64,000 bases of DNA from Cellulophaga fucicola (GTDB lineage: Bacteria; Bacteroidota; Bacteroidia; Flavobacteriales; Flavobacteriaceae), in assembly GCF_900119145.1 (NCBI RefSeq), contig NZ_FPIY01000002.1, forward strand, positions 627,579-691,578, in the 5' to 3' direction. The translations under genes were made by a program, and so were the position numbers. Under the pieces are notes generated by a model. The model saw only the letters and a list, made by a program, of their open reading frames with translations, was not told where the DNA came from and did not search any database. Of the stretch, positions 35,278 through 44,776 are shown piece by piece (the first letter of the stretch is position 1; each line of letters begins with the position of its first letter).

Positions 35278-36318
35278 ATGGCAAACAAAATTGAAGTAAA
35301 AGACTTATTAGAAGCAGGTGTACACTTTGGACACCTTACAAGAAAGTGGAACCCGAATATGGCACCATACATTTATATGGAGCGTAACGGTATACACGTT
35401 ATTAACTTGTACAAAACAGCTGCAAAAATTGAAGAAGCTAATGAAGCTCTTAAAAAAATAGCAGCATCAGGTAGAAAAATACTTTTCGTAGCTACCAAAA
35501 AACAAGCAAAAGACATCGTTGCAGACAAAGCAGGAAAAGCAAATATGCCTTACATCACAGAAAGATGGCCAGGTGGTATGCTAACTAACTTTGTTACTAT
35601 CCGTAAAGCCGTTAAGAAAATGGCTTCTATTGATAGAATGAAAAAAGATGGTACTTTTTTAACTTTATCTAAAAAAGAACGTTTACAAGTAGACCGTTTA
35701 AGAGCTAAATTGGAGAAAAACTTAGGTTCTATCTCTGATATGACTCGTTTACCAGGAGCTTTATTTATTGTTGATACAATGAGAGAGCACATTGCAGTTA
35801 AGGAAGCTTTAAAATTAAACATTCCTATTTTTGCTATGGTAGATACAAACTCTGACCCTAGACCTATCGATTACATAATCCCATCTAATGATGATGCTTC
35901 TAAATCTATTGAAGCTGTATTATCTCATGTTTCTGATGCTATTATAGAAGGTTTAGCAGATCGTAAGTCTGACAAACAAGCTGAAAAAGAAGGAAAAGAA
36001 ACTGCGGCTCCTAAAGCAAAAGCAACTCCAAAAACAGAAGTTGCTCCTAAAGCAGAAGCTACATCTACAGATGATTTAACTAAAGTTGAAGGAATAGGTC
36101 CTAAAATTGGAGAGATTTTCCAAAAAGAAGGAATTAACACTTTTGCTGATTTAGCTGCTAAATCTGTTGAAGAATTAAGCGCAATTTTAACTGCTGCTGG
36201 TTCTAGTTTTGCATCTAAAAATCCTGGTTCTTGGCCAAAGCAAGCTAAAATGGCTGCTGAAGGTAAATGGGACGAGCTTAAAGTATGGCAAGACAATACT
36301 AAAGGAGGTATAGAGTAA
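35278..36318 (+). CDS. rpsB: Ribosomal protein S2 with C-terminal helix-hairpin-helix extension
   Basis: The S2 core covers about residues 1-240, with VKDLLEAGVHFGHLTRKWNP, ERWPGGMLTNF, RLPGALFIVDT and PIFAMVDTNSDP typical of the family. The protein is 346 residues, about 100 longer than E. coli S2. After an Ala/Lys/Pro/Thr-rich linker (about 242-262) comes a soluble domain from about 263, STDDLTKVEGIGPKIGEIF, a GxGP helix-hairpin-helix motif, ending with WPKQAK and GKWDEL. The same domain type ends ActC at 7083-7286. The tail might touch rRNA or another assembly factor. Its leader is highly structured, and tsf follows after 98 bases. Confidence 0.97.
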   Translation: MANKIEVKDLLEAGVHFGHLTRKWNPNMAPYIYMERNGIHVINLYKTAAKIEEANEALKKIAASGRKILFVATKKQAKDIVADKAGKANMPYITERWPGGMLTNFVTIRKAVKKMASIDRMKKDGTFLTLSKKERLQVDRLRAKLEKNLGSISDMTRLPGALFIVDTMREHIAVKEALKLNIPIFAMVDTNSDPRPIDYIIPSNDDASKSIEAVLSHVSDAIIEGLADRKSDKQAEKEGKETAAPKAKATPKTEVAPKAEATSTDDLTKVEGIGPKIGEIFQKEGINTFADLAAKSVEELSAILTAAGSSFASKNPGSWPKQAKMAAEGKWDELKVWQDNTKGGIE

Positions 36319-36331
36319 TCTAAACCAAACC

Positions 36332-36396
36332 TTTTATATATAAAAAACAAAATATTAATTTAACATCGCTCTAAGAAAATAGTATTTTCTTAGAGC
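36332..36396 (+). promoter_or_regulatory. Hairpins in the rpsB-tsf gap
   Basis: TTTTA-TATA-TAAAA (36332-36345) is followed by a perfect 13-bp stem GCTCTAAGAAAAT (36368-36380), loop AGT, and its complement to 36396. There is no T-run after it (the next bases are AATCTTAAAAC), so it does not look like a standard terminator. It may be a processing or stability element that sets the rpsB to tsf ratio. Confidence 0.6.
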
Positions 36397-36416
36397 AATC
36401 TTAAAACTTACATAAA

Positions 36417-37382
36417 ATGGCAAAAATTACAGCTGCAGAAGTTAACAAGCTTAGAAAAGCTACTGGCGCAGGAATGATGGACTGCAAAAAAGCATTAGTT
36501 GAAGCTGAAGGTGATTTTGACAAAGCAATTGACGTATTACGTAAAAAAGGTCAAAAAGTAGCAGAAAAAAGAGCTGATCGTGACTCTAGTGAAGGAGCTG
36601 CAGTTGCTAAAGTTAACGCAGAAGAAAACAAAGGTGTTGCAATTGTATTAGGTTGTGAAACTGATTTTGTTGGAAAAAACGATAACTTTTTAGCACTTGC
36701 TAACCAATTAGGAGATTTAGCTTTAAATTACAATTCTAAGGAAGAGTTTTTAGCTGCTGATTTTGGTGGTATGACTGTTGCTGAGAAATTAGTTGAGCAA
36801 ACTGGTGTTATTGGTGAAAAATTAGAAATCAATGCTTTTGAGACTGTAGAGGCTCCTTACGTTGGTTCTTACATACACATTAACAAAATTGCTGCTGTAG
36901 TAGGTTTTTCTGCTAAAGTAGATAACGTTGAAACTTTAGGTAAAGATGTTGCTATGCAAATTGCATCTATGGGTGCTAGCACTTTATCTTACAAAGATTT
37001 TGACCCTGCTTTTGTAGCATCTGAAACAGAAGCTAGAATTGCTGTTATAGAAAAAGATAATATTGAGTTAGGTCGTTTAGGAAAAACTCTTAAAAACGTA
37101 CCTCAATACATCTCTATGGCTCAATTAACTCCAGAAGTTATGGCAACTGCAGAAGAAGATGCTAAGGCACAACTTAAAGCAGAAGGCAAGCCAGAACAAA
37201 TATGGGATAAAATTTTACCAGGTAAAATGGAAAGATTTGTATCTGATAACACAACTCTTGATCAAGAGCAGTGTCTATTAGACCAAAACTTTATTAAAGA
37301 TGAAAAAATTAACGTAGCATCTTACGTTTCTTCTTACGGTGATGTAACCGTAACATCTTTTAAAAGAGTTGCTCTTGGATAA
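36417..37382 (+). CDS. tsf: Elongation factor Ts
   Basis: Guanine-nucleotide exchange factor for EF-Tu. The 321-residue protein has the N-terminal UBA-like module with LRKATGAGMMDCKKAL, the TDFV motif in GCETDFVGKND, which inserts into EF-Tu, and the core subdomains ending DQECLLDQNFIKDE-like text (seen as EQCLLDQNFIKDE). Codon choice is noticeably T-ending in this gene, as expected for a highly expressed protein. Conserved order rpsB-tsf-pyrH-frr. Ends at a strong terminator at 37411. Confidence 0.98.
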   Translation: MAKITAAEVNKLRKATGAGMMDCKKALVEAEGDFDKAIDVLRKKGQKVAEKRADRDSSEGAAVAKVNAEENKGVAIVLGCETDFVGKNDNFLALANQLGDLALNYNSKEEFLAADFGGMTVAEKLVEQTGVIGEKLEINAFETVEAPYVGSYIHINKIAAVVGFSAKVDNVETLGKDVAMQIASMGASTLSYKDFDPAFVASETEARIAVIEKDNIELGRLGKTLKNVPQYISMAQLTPEVMATAEEDAKAQLKAEGKPEQIWDKILPGKMERFVSDNTTLDQEQCLLDQNFIKDEKINVASYVSSYGDVTVTSFKRVALG

Positions 37383-37410
37383 TAAGAACATAAGACATTA
37401 AGTCTATTTA

Positions 37411-37445
37411 AAGCCGTTTTCTTTTTTAAGAAAACGGCTTTTTTA
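37411..37445 (+). terminator. Terminator after tsf
   Basis: A perfect 13-bp stem AAGCCGTTTTCTT (37411-37423), loop TTTT, complement 37428-37440, then a T-run. It separates tsf from pyrH. Confidence 0.94.
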
Positions 37446-37519
37446 TTTTACATAACTAGCTACACCAACAAAATGTTAGAATTAAATATAACAGATACAA
37501 TACCGTTGATTTTTTTGAT

Positions 37520-37527
37520 TATTTTTG
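37520..37527 (+). promoter_or_regulatory. Candidate -7 element for pyrH-frr
   Basis: TATTTTTG matches TAnnTTTG 21 bases before the chosen pyrH ATG. The -33 part is not clear. Confidence 0.4.
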
Positions 37528-37548
37528 CTAACCATAAACAACGCCAAC

Positions 37549-38256
37549 ATGCATTATAAAAGAATACTTTTAAAACTTAGTGGAGAAGCCTTAATGGGCA
37601 GCAGACAATATGGGATAGACCCTATTAGACTTGCAGAATACGCTTCAGAGATTAAAGAAGTAGTAGACAAAGGTATTCAAGTAGCAATTGTTATTGGTGG
37701 AGGAAACATATTTAGAGGTGTTTCTGGAGCAAGTAACGGCATGGACCGCGTACAAGGAGATCATATGGGTATGCTAGCCACAGTAATAAATGGCTTAGCA
37801 CTACAAAGTGCTCTTGAAGACGCAGGTATACAAACAAGATTACAAACAGCAATTAAAATTAACGAAGTAGCTGAACCTTTTATAAGAAGAAAAGCAATGA
37901 GACACTTAGAAAAAGGTCGTGTTGTAATTTTTGGCGGAGGAACAGGAAATCCGTATTTTACAACAGATTCTGCTGCAGTTTTACGTGCAATAGAAATTGA
38001 GGCTGACGTAATACTAAAGGGAACAAGAGTAGATGGTATTTACACATCTGACCCAGAAAAGGATGCTAATGCTACTAAATTTGACAAAATATCTTTTCAA
38101 GATGTACTAAACAAAGGTTTAAAAGTAATGGATACTACTGCTTTTACCCTAAGTCAAGAAAACGAATTACCTATTGTAGTTTTTGATATGAACACAAAAG
38201 GGAATTTACTTAAACTAGTATCAGGAGAAAACATAGGAACAGAAGTAAATTTATAG
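37549..38256 (+). CDS. pyrH: UMP kinase
   Basis: Phosphorylates UMP to UDP in pyrimidine nucleotide synthesis. The longer frame starts at 37525 but would include MLTINNAN, which lacks family similarity and overlaps the likely promoter; starting at 37549 gives [17 protein letters not shown], the conserved family start, and 235 residues. Other signatures: [55 protein letters not shown]. The next gene frr follows by 40 bases. Confidence 0.97.
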   Translation: MHYKRILLKLSGEALMGSRQYGIDPIRLAEYASEIKEVVDKGIQVAIVIGGGNIFRGVSGASNGMDRVQGDHMGMLATVINGLALQSALEDAGIQTRLQTAIKINEVAEPFIRRKAMRHLEKGRVVIFGGGTGNPYFTTDSAAVLRAIEIEADVILKGTRVDGIYTSDPEKDANATKFDKISFQDVLNKGLKVMDTTAFTLSQENELPIVVFDMNTKGNLLKLVSGENIGTEVNL

Positions 38257-38296
38257 TGGTACAATTTGTGAAGTACCTAGACTAAAGACTAACACA

Positions 38297-38854
38297 ATGA
38301 ACGAAGAAATTAATTTTATAATAGACAGCACAAAAGAAAGTATGAATGGCACAATTAGCCATTTAGAAAAAGCTTTTATTAAAATTAGAGCAGGTAAAGC
38401 AAGTCCAGTTATGCTATCTAGCGTAATGGTAGATTATTATGGTTCTTCTACACCTCTAGCTCAGGTTGCCAATATAAATACACCAGACGCAAGAACAATA
38501 TCTGTTCAGCCATGGGAAAAAAATATGCTTCACGAAATAGAAAAAGCTATTATGAATGCCAATCTTGGCTTTAACCCTATGAACAATGGAGACTTTGTTA
38601 TTATCAATGTTCCACCATTAACAGAAGAAAGAAGAAAAGATTTAGCCAAACAAGCTAAAGGAGAAGCAGAAGATGCTAAAGTTGGCATAAGAAATGCTAG
38701 ACAAGAAGCCAACAAAGAAATAAGATCTTTAGACGACGCATCTGAAGATTTAAAAAAGAACGCAGAAGCAGAAGTACAAGAACTTACAAACTCTTATACA
38801 AAAAAAATAGATACTTTACTTGCTACAAAAGAGGTTGAGATAATGAAAGTTTAA
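38297..38854 (+). CDS. frr: Ribosome recycling factor
   Basis: Splits post-termination ribosomes with EF-G. The 185-residue protein fits the two-domain RRF fold, with IRAGKASPVMLSSVMVDYYGS, the TISVQPWEKNML strand and PPLTEERRKDLAKQAK near the hinge, and a C-terminal long helix ending in EVEIMKV. It is the last gene of the pyrH-frr pair; a membrane protein of unknown function follows after 17 bases. Confidence 0.98.
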   Translation: MNEEINFIIDSTKESMNGTISHLEKAFIKIRAGKASPVMLSSVMVDYYGSSTPLAQVANINTPDARTISVQPWEKNMLHEIEKAIMNANLGFNPMNNGDFVIINVPPLTEERRKDLAKQAKGEAEDAKVGIRNARQEANKEIRSLDDASEDLKKNAEAEVQELTNSYTKKIDTLLATKEVEIMKV

Positions 38855-38871
38855 TAAAAAATGACCTGTTA

Positions 38872-39270
38872 ATGAAGGTACTATACAGAGAAGATTTAGG
38901 CAAAATACAGCTTATAGACGATATTAAAAGTCAACTAAGTAATGCTAAGATTTTCTCTGTACTTATAATACTAAGTTCTGCCTTAAACATCTTCAACAAT
39001 CAAGGCAACATTCTTTTTTATGCGTCCCTAGTGTTAATTATTTGCGCAATTGGTTATGCGTATTATATGCTAACAAAAAAATCTTACAAGGAATTTTATT
39101 CAAAAAGAGAAATAAAGTGTTTTCAAATTACAAAAACACTAAACATAAAAAAATATAGACTACAACTTAAGAACGGTAAACACAGAGACCTAAACCTCCA
39201 TAAACTCAACAAAACACTTAAAGAGTTTATAAAATTCTGCAAAGAACATAATATCAAAGTAGAAGATTAA
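38872..39270 (+). CDS. Small membrane protein of unknown function
   Basis: A 132-residue protein I do not recognise. It has a soluble N-terminal stretch with VLYREDLGKIQLIDDIK, two hydrophobic helices (about 26-44 and 49-69) separated by a short NNQGN loop, and a basic soluble C-terminal half with alternating Lys and aromatic residues (KKYRLQLKNGKHRDLNLHKL). The 17-base gap after frr suggests the same transcript. No catalytic motif is visible. It might be a lineage-restricted protein. That it is a real gene is supported by its ATG, its length and its lack of overlap with other genes. Confidence 0.65.
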   Translation: MKVLYREDLGKIQLIDDIKSQLSNAKIFSVLIILSSALNIFNNQGNILFYASLVLIICAIGYAYYMLTKKSYKEFYSKREIKCFQITKTLNIKKYRLQLKNGKHRDLNLHKLNKTLKEFIKFCKEHNIKVED

Positions 39271-39307
39271 TGTTTCTTTACCTTTAATCCGTATTTAAAC
39301 CCCATTT

Positions 39308-39340
39308 TTTGGGAACACTAACATACATTCTTTACCTTTG
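39308..39340 (+). promoter_or_regulatory. Promoter of the RND transporter gene
   Basis: TTTG (39308-39311), a 21-base spacer and TACCTTTG (39333-39340) match the Bacteroidota consensus. The ATG at 39360 is only 19 bases further on, so the transcript would be nearly leaderless. Confidence 0.7.
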
Positions 39341-39359
39341 CGCACCTTAATTACTTATA

Positions 39360-41777
39360 ATGGTTGCAAAGATTACGCAAGGTTTTTGGGCTAAAACCGC
39401 TCGGATAATTCTAAGAAATAGAATTCTCATTATATTACTTATTATAGCTTTCACTGTTTTCCTTGGGTTCCAATGGAAAAATATGAAGTTCTCTAGCTCA
39501 GAAGCTAACTTATTACCAGATCATCATCCGGTAAATGTTAAGTACCAATCATTTTTAAAACTATTTGGAGAAGAAGGCAATGTTATTGCTATAGCAGCAA
39601 AAGACAGCACCTTATATACTCCAGAAAAGTTTAATAGATGGAACAAACTTAGTAAACAATTAGATGCTTTTCCAGAGGTAGATTTTGTGTTATCTACGGA
39701 CAATCTCAAAGAATTAGTAAAGTCTGAAGATGGACAAAAATTTCTACTTCAAAACTTTATAAAATCTAAACCTAGAACTAAAGCAGAAATAGATAGTTTA
39801 AAACAGCATCTTTTTGAAAATATGCCATTTTACGAAAACCTGCTTTACAATAAGGAAACAGGAACAATTAGAACATTAGTTTACCTAGACAAGGACATCG
39901 TAAATACATCTGTTAGAAAAGATTTTATCTTAAAAGATTTTCTGCATTTAACAGACAGATTTGAAGAAGAAACTAAGATGAATTTGCATATATCTGGAAT
40001 GCCATATATACGCACAATGAACTCTAAGAACATAATAGACGAGATAAATAAATTTATACTAGCAGCGCTTGGTGTTACTTCATTAATTTTCTTTTTCTTT
40101 TTTAGGAGTTTTAGAGCCACATTTATATCTATGTGCGTTGTTATTATTGGTGTAATGTGGGCCTTTGGCATATTAGGATTGCTTCAATATGAAATTACAG
40201 TTTTAACAGCTTTAATACCACCGTTAATCATTGTAATAGGCATACCTAACTGTATATTTTTAATAAATAAATATCAGCAAGAGGTAAAAAAACACGGAAA
40301 CAAAGCACTGTCTTTACAACGTGTTATCTCTAAAATAGGAAACGCAACCTTAATGACCAACATTACAACGGCGTCGGGTTTTGCAACATTCATAATTACA
40401 GACAGTCAGTTATTAAAAGAATTTGGTATTGTAGCCTCTATAAATATCATTGGTATTTTTATTCTTTCGCTATTAATTATTCCAATAGTTTACAGCTTTT
40501 TACCAATGCCAAAAGACAAGCATTTAAAGCATTTAAACACCAAATGGATTGATACATTTGTTAGTTGGATGGAAAACATTGTTAGAAATAAAAGAATCTC
40601 AGTATACATTGTATCTGTCCTTTTACTAACCATAAGTATTATTGGAATTTATCAGATAAAAATATCTGGTAGCCCTATAGAAGATATGCCAAAAAAAGCT
40701 GAATTCTTTAAAGATATTCGCTTTTTTGAAAAAGAATACAATGGCATAATGCCCGTAGAAATTGTAATAGATAGCAAAAGAAAGAATGGAGTTTTAAAGC
40801 CAGCAACATTAAAAAGAATGGACAAGCTTGGTGAGGTTATAGATGAAATTCCAGAACTATCTAAACCCATATCTATTGTAAATCTAGTAAAATACTCTAA
40901 ACAAGCATTTTACAATGGTATTCCCAAATATTATCAGTTGCCAACCACGCAAGAGAACAACTTTATTATGGATGTTGTTCGTAACTCTAAGGGCGAGGGC
41001 AACTTATTAAAAAGCTTTGTGGACTCTACAGGACAAACAGCTCATATCACCACATTTATGAGAGATGTAGATACGGAGCGTATGCAAGACATAGAAAGTG
41101 AGCTACAAGAGAATTTAGACAAAATTTTTCCAAAAGAAAGATACAATACCTTCTTAACTGGCAAAGCTTTATTATTTTTAAAAGGGACAAAATACCTAGT
41201 TAACAACCTAGTATTATCATTAGCCCTAGCCATTGCACTTATAGCCTTATTTATGGCGTATTTATTTAGGTCTTTTAGAATGATTGTAATTTCTCTAATA
41301 CCTAACCTATTACCTTTAATTATTACAGCTGGCGTAATGGGCTTTGTAGGTGTACCTATAAAACCATCTACTATATTAGTATTTAGTATTGCTTTTGGTA
41401 TATCTGTAGATGATACCATTCACTTTTTAGCCAAATACAGGCAAGAACTAGTAGTAAACAAATGGGCAATTAAAAAATCTGTTTACGCCGCATTAAGAGA
41501 AACAGGAGTTAGTATGTTTTACACATCTATAGTGCTGTTCTTTGGCTTTTCGGTATTTATAATCTCAAACTTTGGTGGCACAGTAGCTCTAGGAGCATTA
41601 GTTTCTGCAACACTATTATTTGCAATGCTTGCAAATTTAATTTTACTACCATCACTACTACTATCCTTAGAGCGTAGTATAGCAAATAAACAAGTTCTTA
41701 AAAAACCACAAATAGATATTTTACCAAAAGACGAGGTAAAAATCAAGAAAAAAAATCAAATCAATAATCAAAACTAA
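39360..41777 (+). CDS. RND-family (MMPL) exporter
   Basis: An 805-residue inner-membrane transporter of the MMPL/patched-like RND group. It shows the duplicated layout: a first helix (about 16-38), a periplasmic domain, a five-to-six helix block (about 225-385, with the motif GIPNCIFLINKYQQE), a second helix near 420-440, another periplasmic domain and a second block (about 615-765, with GISVDDTIHFLAKYR). Such proteins move lipids, hopanoids or siderophore-like molecules; the substrate is not visible. No fusion protein or outer-membrane channel lies nearby, so it is not a classical tripartite efflux set. Confidence 0.9.
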   Translation: MVAKITQGFWAKTARIILRNRILIILLIIAFTVFLGFQWKNMKFSSSEANLLPDHHPVNVKYQSFLKLFGEEGNVIAIAAKDSTLYTPEKFNRWNKLSKQLDAFPEVDFVLSTDNLKELVKSEDGQKFLLQNFIKSKPRTKAEIDSLKQHLFENMPFYENLLYNKETGTIRTLVYLDKDIVNTSVRKDFILKDFLHLTDRFEEETKMNLHISGMPYIRTMNSKNIIDEINKFILAALGVTSLIFFFFFRSFRATFISMCVVIIGVMWAFGILGLLQYEITVLTALIPPLIIVIGIPNCIFLINKYQQEVKKHGNKALSLQRVISKIGNATLMTNITTASGFATFIITDSQLLKEFGIVASINIIGIFILSLLIIPIVYSFLPMPKDKHLKHLNTKWIDTFVSWMENIVRNKRISVYIVSVLLLTISIIGIYQIKISGSPIEDMPKKAEFFKDIRFFEKEYNGIMPVEIVIDSKRKNGVLKPATLKRMDKLGEVIDEIPELSKPISIVNLVKYSKQAFYNGIPKYYQLPTTQENNFIMDVVRNSKGEGNLLKSFVDSTGQTAHITTFMRDVDTERMQDIESELQENLDKIFPKERYNTFLTGKALLFLKGTKYLVNNLVLSLALAIALIALFMAYLFRSFRMIVISLIPNLLPLIITAGVMGFVGVPIKPSTILVFSIAFGISVDDTIHFLAKYRQELVVNKWAIKKSVYAALRETGVSMFYTSIVLFFGFSVFIISNFGGTVALGALVSATLLFAMLANLILLPSLLLSLERSIANKQVLKKPQIDILPKDEVKIKKKNQINNQN

Positions 41778-41848
41778 TTTGAGTATTTTAAAGACAACTC
41801 AAAAAAGCTATCTTTATCACTTAAAATAAGAAGTATATTTTACAGAAA

Positions 41849-43282
41849 ATGAACACAAACAGCATAAAAGACTTATTGTCAGGGAAACAACTTTTACAAG
41901 AAGTAACCATTAATGGTTGGGTAAAAACATTTAGAAGCAATAGATTTATTGCTTTAAATGACGGCTCTACTATACAAAATATACAATGTGTTGTCGATTT
42001 TGAAAAGTTAGACGAAAACCTATTAAAGCAAATCTCTACAGGAGCCGCTATAAAAGTTAAAGGCACACTAGTAGAAAGCCAAGGAAAAGGCCAATCTTTA
42101 GAAGTACAAGTTTCTTCTTTAGAGGTTCATGGAACTGCAGATCCAGAAACGTATCCTATTCAACCTAAAAAACATACTTTAGAATTTTTAAGAGAAAAAG
42201 CACATTTACGCGTAAGAACAAATACTTTTTCTGCCGTAATGCGTATGCGCTCTGCCCTATCTTTTGCTGTACACCAATACTTTCAACAAAACGGATTTTT
42301 TCACGTTCACACTCCAATTGTAACTGGATCTGACGCTGAAGGAGCAGGAGAAATATTTAAAGTATCTACATTAGATAGCAAAAACCCTCCTTTAACTGAA
42401 GATGGAGATATTGATTACTCAAAAGACTTTTTTGGAAAAGAAACTAACCTAACTGTATCCGGACAACTAGAAGCAGAAACCTATGCAATGGGCCTTGGAA
42501 AAGTATATACTTTTGGACCAACTTTTAGAGCAGAAAACTCTAACACCTCTAGACACCTTGCAGAGTTCTGGATGATAGAACCAGAAATGGCTTTTTACGA
42601 TTTAGATGCTAACATGGACTTAGCAGAAGACTTTATAAAAAGCGTATTATCTTATGTGCTAGAAAACTGTAAAGACGACTTAGAGTTTCTAGAAAAGCGT
42701 TTGTTAGACGAAGAAAAAACTAAACCTGTAGCCGAACGTAGTGAAATGCCTTTAATTGAAAAACTAAAGTTCATTACAGAAAACAACTTTAAAAGAGTTA
42801 CTTACACAGAGGCTATAGACATACTAAAGAACAGCAAACCTAATAAGAAGAAAAAGTTTAAATTCCCTATAAATGAATGGGGTGCAGATTTACAAAGTGA
42901 ACACGAACGTTTTCTTGTAGAAAAGCATTTTAAATGTCCTGTTATTTTGTTTGATTACCCAGCTAAAATAAAAGCATTTTATATGCGTTTAAATGAAGAT
43001 GGCAAAACAGTAAGAGCAATGGATATTCTTTTTCCTGGTATAGGAGAAATAGTTGGTGGCTCGCAAAGAGAAGAACGTTTAGATGTTCTTTTAGAAAAAA
43101 TGAAAGATCTTGACATAGACGAAAAAGAACTATGGTGGTATACAGACTTACGCAAATATGGTAGTGCTGTACACAGTGGTTTTGGTCTTGGTTTTGAGCG
43201 ATTAGTGCTTTTTGCTACAGGAATGGGTAACATTAGAGACGTTATTCCTTTTCCAAGAACACCACAAAACGCAGAATTTTAG
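41849..43282 (+). CDS. asnS: Asparaginyl-tRNA synthetase
   Basis: Class IIb synthetase that charges tRNA-Asn. The 477 residues hold an N-terminal OB-fold (EVTINGWVKTFRSNRFIALNDGS), then the catalytic core with motif 1 region FFHVHTPIVTGSDAEGAGEIF, motif 2 FGPTFRAENSNTSRHLAEFWMIEPE and motif 3 GFGLGFERLVLFATG. Presence of this gene implies direct charging rather than only the amidotransferase route. It follows the RND gene by 71 bases and precedes rpoN by 42. Confidence 0.98.
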   Translation: MNTNSIKDLLSGKQLLQEVTINGWVKTFRSNRFIALNDGSTIQNIQCVVDFEKLDENLLKQISTGAAIKVKGTLVESQGKGQSLEVQVSSLEVHGTADPETYPIQPKKHTLEFLREKAHLRVRTNTFSAVMRMRSALSFAVHQYFQQNGFFHVHTPIVTGSDAEGAGEIFKVSTLDSKNPPLTEDGDIDYSKDFFGKETNLTVSGQLEAETYAMGLGKVYTFGPTFRAENSNTSRHLAEFWMIEPEMAFYDLDANMDLAEDFIKSVLSYVLENCKDDLEFLEKRLLDEEKTKPVAERSEMPLIEKLKFITENNFKRVTYTEAIDILKNSKPNKKKKFKFPINEWGADLQSEHERFLVEKHFKCPVILFDYPAKIKAFYMRLNEDGKTVRAMDILFPGIGEIVGGSQREERLDVLLEKMKDLDIDEKELWWYTDLRKYGSAVHSGFGLGFERLVLFATGMGNIRDVIPFPRTPQNAEF

Positions 43283-43324
43283 TAGTATTAACAACAAAAA
43301 CAGTCATAAAAAGAATTAACATTA

Positions 43325-44776
43325 ATGCTTAAACAACACCTACAATTTAAGTTATCTCAAAAGTTGTCTCCACAACAGATACAGCTTATGAAGTTAATTC
43401 AACTTCCTACTCAAGCTTTTGAACAACGTTTAAAACAAGAGTTAGAAGAAAATCCTGCTTTAGAAACTGGCAAAGATGAAGCCGATTCTATAGAGGATGA
43501 ATATGATGATATATATGATAATGATACCGAAAAAATTGAAGCAGAAGATATAAACATAGACGAGTATCTTTCTGATGATGAAGTTCCTGACTATCGTACC
43601 CAAGCTAATAATTACAGTGCAGATGATGACGAAAAGAGCATACCATATGCTGCAGGAACATCTTTTCATCAATATTTAATGACACAATTAAACACTGTTT
43701 ACTTAGACGATCAAGATTGGTCTATCGCAGAGTTTTTAATTGGTAGTGTAGATGAGAGCGGTTACATCCGTAGACCCATAGCGGATATTATGGATGACCT
43801 TGCTTTTACGCAAAATATATTTACTGAAGAAAAAGATATTCTAAAGGTCTTAAATCTAGTTCAAGACTTAGATCCGCCTGGTGTTGCTGCTAGATCTTTA
43901 GAAGAATGTTTAATTATACAATTATCTAGAAAAGAACAAACTCCAGAAATAGAGCTAGCTTCTTTAATTCTAGAAAAGTCTTTTGATCAGTTTACAAAAA
44001 AACATTATAAGAAGTTAATACAGAAACACAATATAACAGAAGAGGAACTTAAAGGTGCCATTTCTGAGATTGAAAAATTAAACCCAAAACCAGGCGGATC
44101 TTACGCAGGCAACACTAGAATAATAGAACACATTGTTCCTGATTTTTCTATAAAGATTGCTGATGGCGAATTAGAACTTACATTAAACGGAAGAAATGCT
44201 CCTGAGTTACACGTATCTAGACAGTATAACAATATGCTTGAAGGATATAAAAATTCTAAAACAAAATCTCAATCTCAAAAAGACACTGTATTTTTTATCA
44301 AACAAAAACTAGATGCAGCAAAGTGGTTTATAGACGCTATTAAACAAAGACAACAAACTCTTTTTATTACAATGAGCGCTATTATGAACTACCAAGAAGA
44401 GTACTTTTTAACAGGTGACGAGCGCAAGCTTAGACCAATGATTTTAAAAGATATTGCAGACACCATAGGTATGGATGTTTCTACCGTTTCCAGGGTAGCC
44501 AACAGTAAGTATGTAGACACGCCTTACGGCACTAAACTAATAAAGGAATACTTCTCTGAGTCTATGAAAAATGAGCAAGGAGAAGATGTATCTACAAAAG
44601 AAATAAAGAAAATACTTGAGACTGTTATTGGTGAAGAAGAAAAAAGAAAACCATTAACAGACGATAAACTGGCTGCCATATTAAAAGAAAAAGGTTATCC
44701 TATTGCCCGCCGTACAGTAGCCAAATACAGAGAACAACTAAACATTCCTGTAGCAAGGTTAAGAAAGCAGATTTAA
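43325..44776 (+). CDS. rpoN: RNA polymerase sigma-54 factor
   Basis: Alternative sigma factor recognising -24/-12 promoters and requiring an AAA+ activator. The 483-residue protein has the N-terminal activator-interacting region (LSPQQIQLMKLIQLPTQAF), an acidic linker (about 50-85), the core-binding domain (YIRRPIADIMDDL, QDLDPPGVAARSLEECL) and a C-terminal DNA-binding part ending with the RpoN box ARRTVAKYRE. Its stop overlaps the next ATG by one base (TAATG). No enhancer-binding protein gene is in the window. Confidence 0.98.
   Translation: MLKQHLQFKLSQKLSPQQIQLMKLIQLPTQAFEQRLKQELEENPALETGKDEADSIEDEYDDIYDNDTEKIEAEDINIDEYLSDDEVPDYRTQANNYSADDDEKSIPYAAGTSFHQYLMTQLNTVYLDDQDWSIAEFLIGSVDESGYIRRPIADIMDDLAFTQNIFTEEKDILKVLNLVQDLDPPGVAARSLEECLIIQLSRKEQTPEIELASLILEKSFDQFTKKHYKKLIQKHNITEEELKGAISEIEKLNPKPGGSYAGNTRIIEHIVPDFSIKIADGELELTLNGRNAPELHVSRQYNNMLEGYKNSKTKSQSQKDTVFFIKQKLDAAKWFIDAIKQRQQTLFITMSAIMNYQEEYFLTGDERKLRPMILKDIADTIGMDVSTVSRVANSKYVDTPYGTKLIKEYFSESMKNEQGEDVSTKEIKKILETVIGEEEKRKPLTDDKLAAILKEKGYPIARRTVAKYREQLNIPVARLRKQI

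Noticed and set aside
36299-36307. AAAGGAGG near the end of rpsB as a ribosome-binding site
   Set aside because: It is coding sequence for Lys-Gly-Gly in the S2 tail, and no start codon follows at usable distance; tsf begins more than 100 bases later.
41778-41803. TTTGAGT/ACTCAAA inverted repeat after the RND gene as a terminator
   Set aside because: The stem is 7 bp, AT-rich with a 12-base loop, and is followed by A rather than T, so support is too weak.
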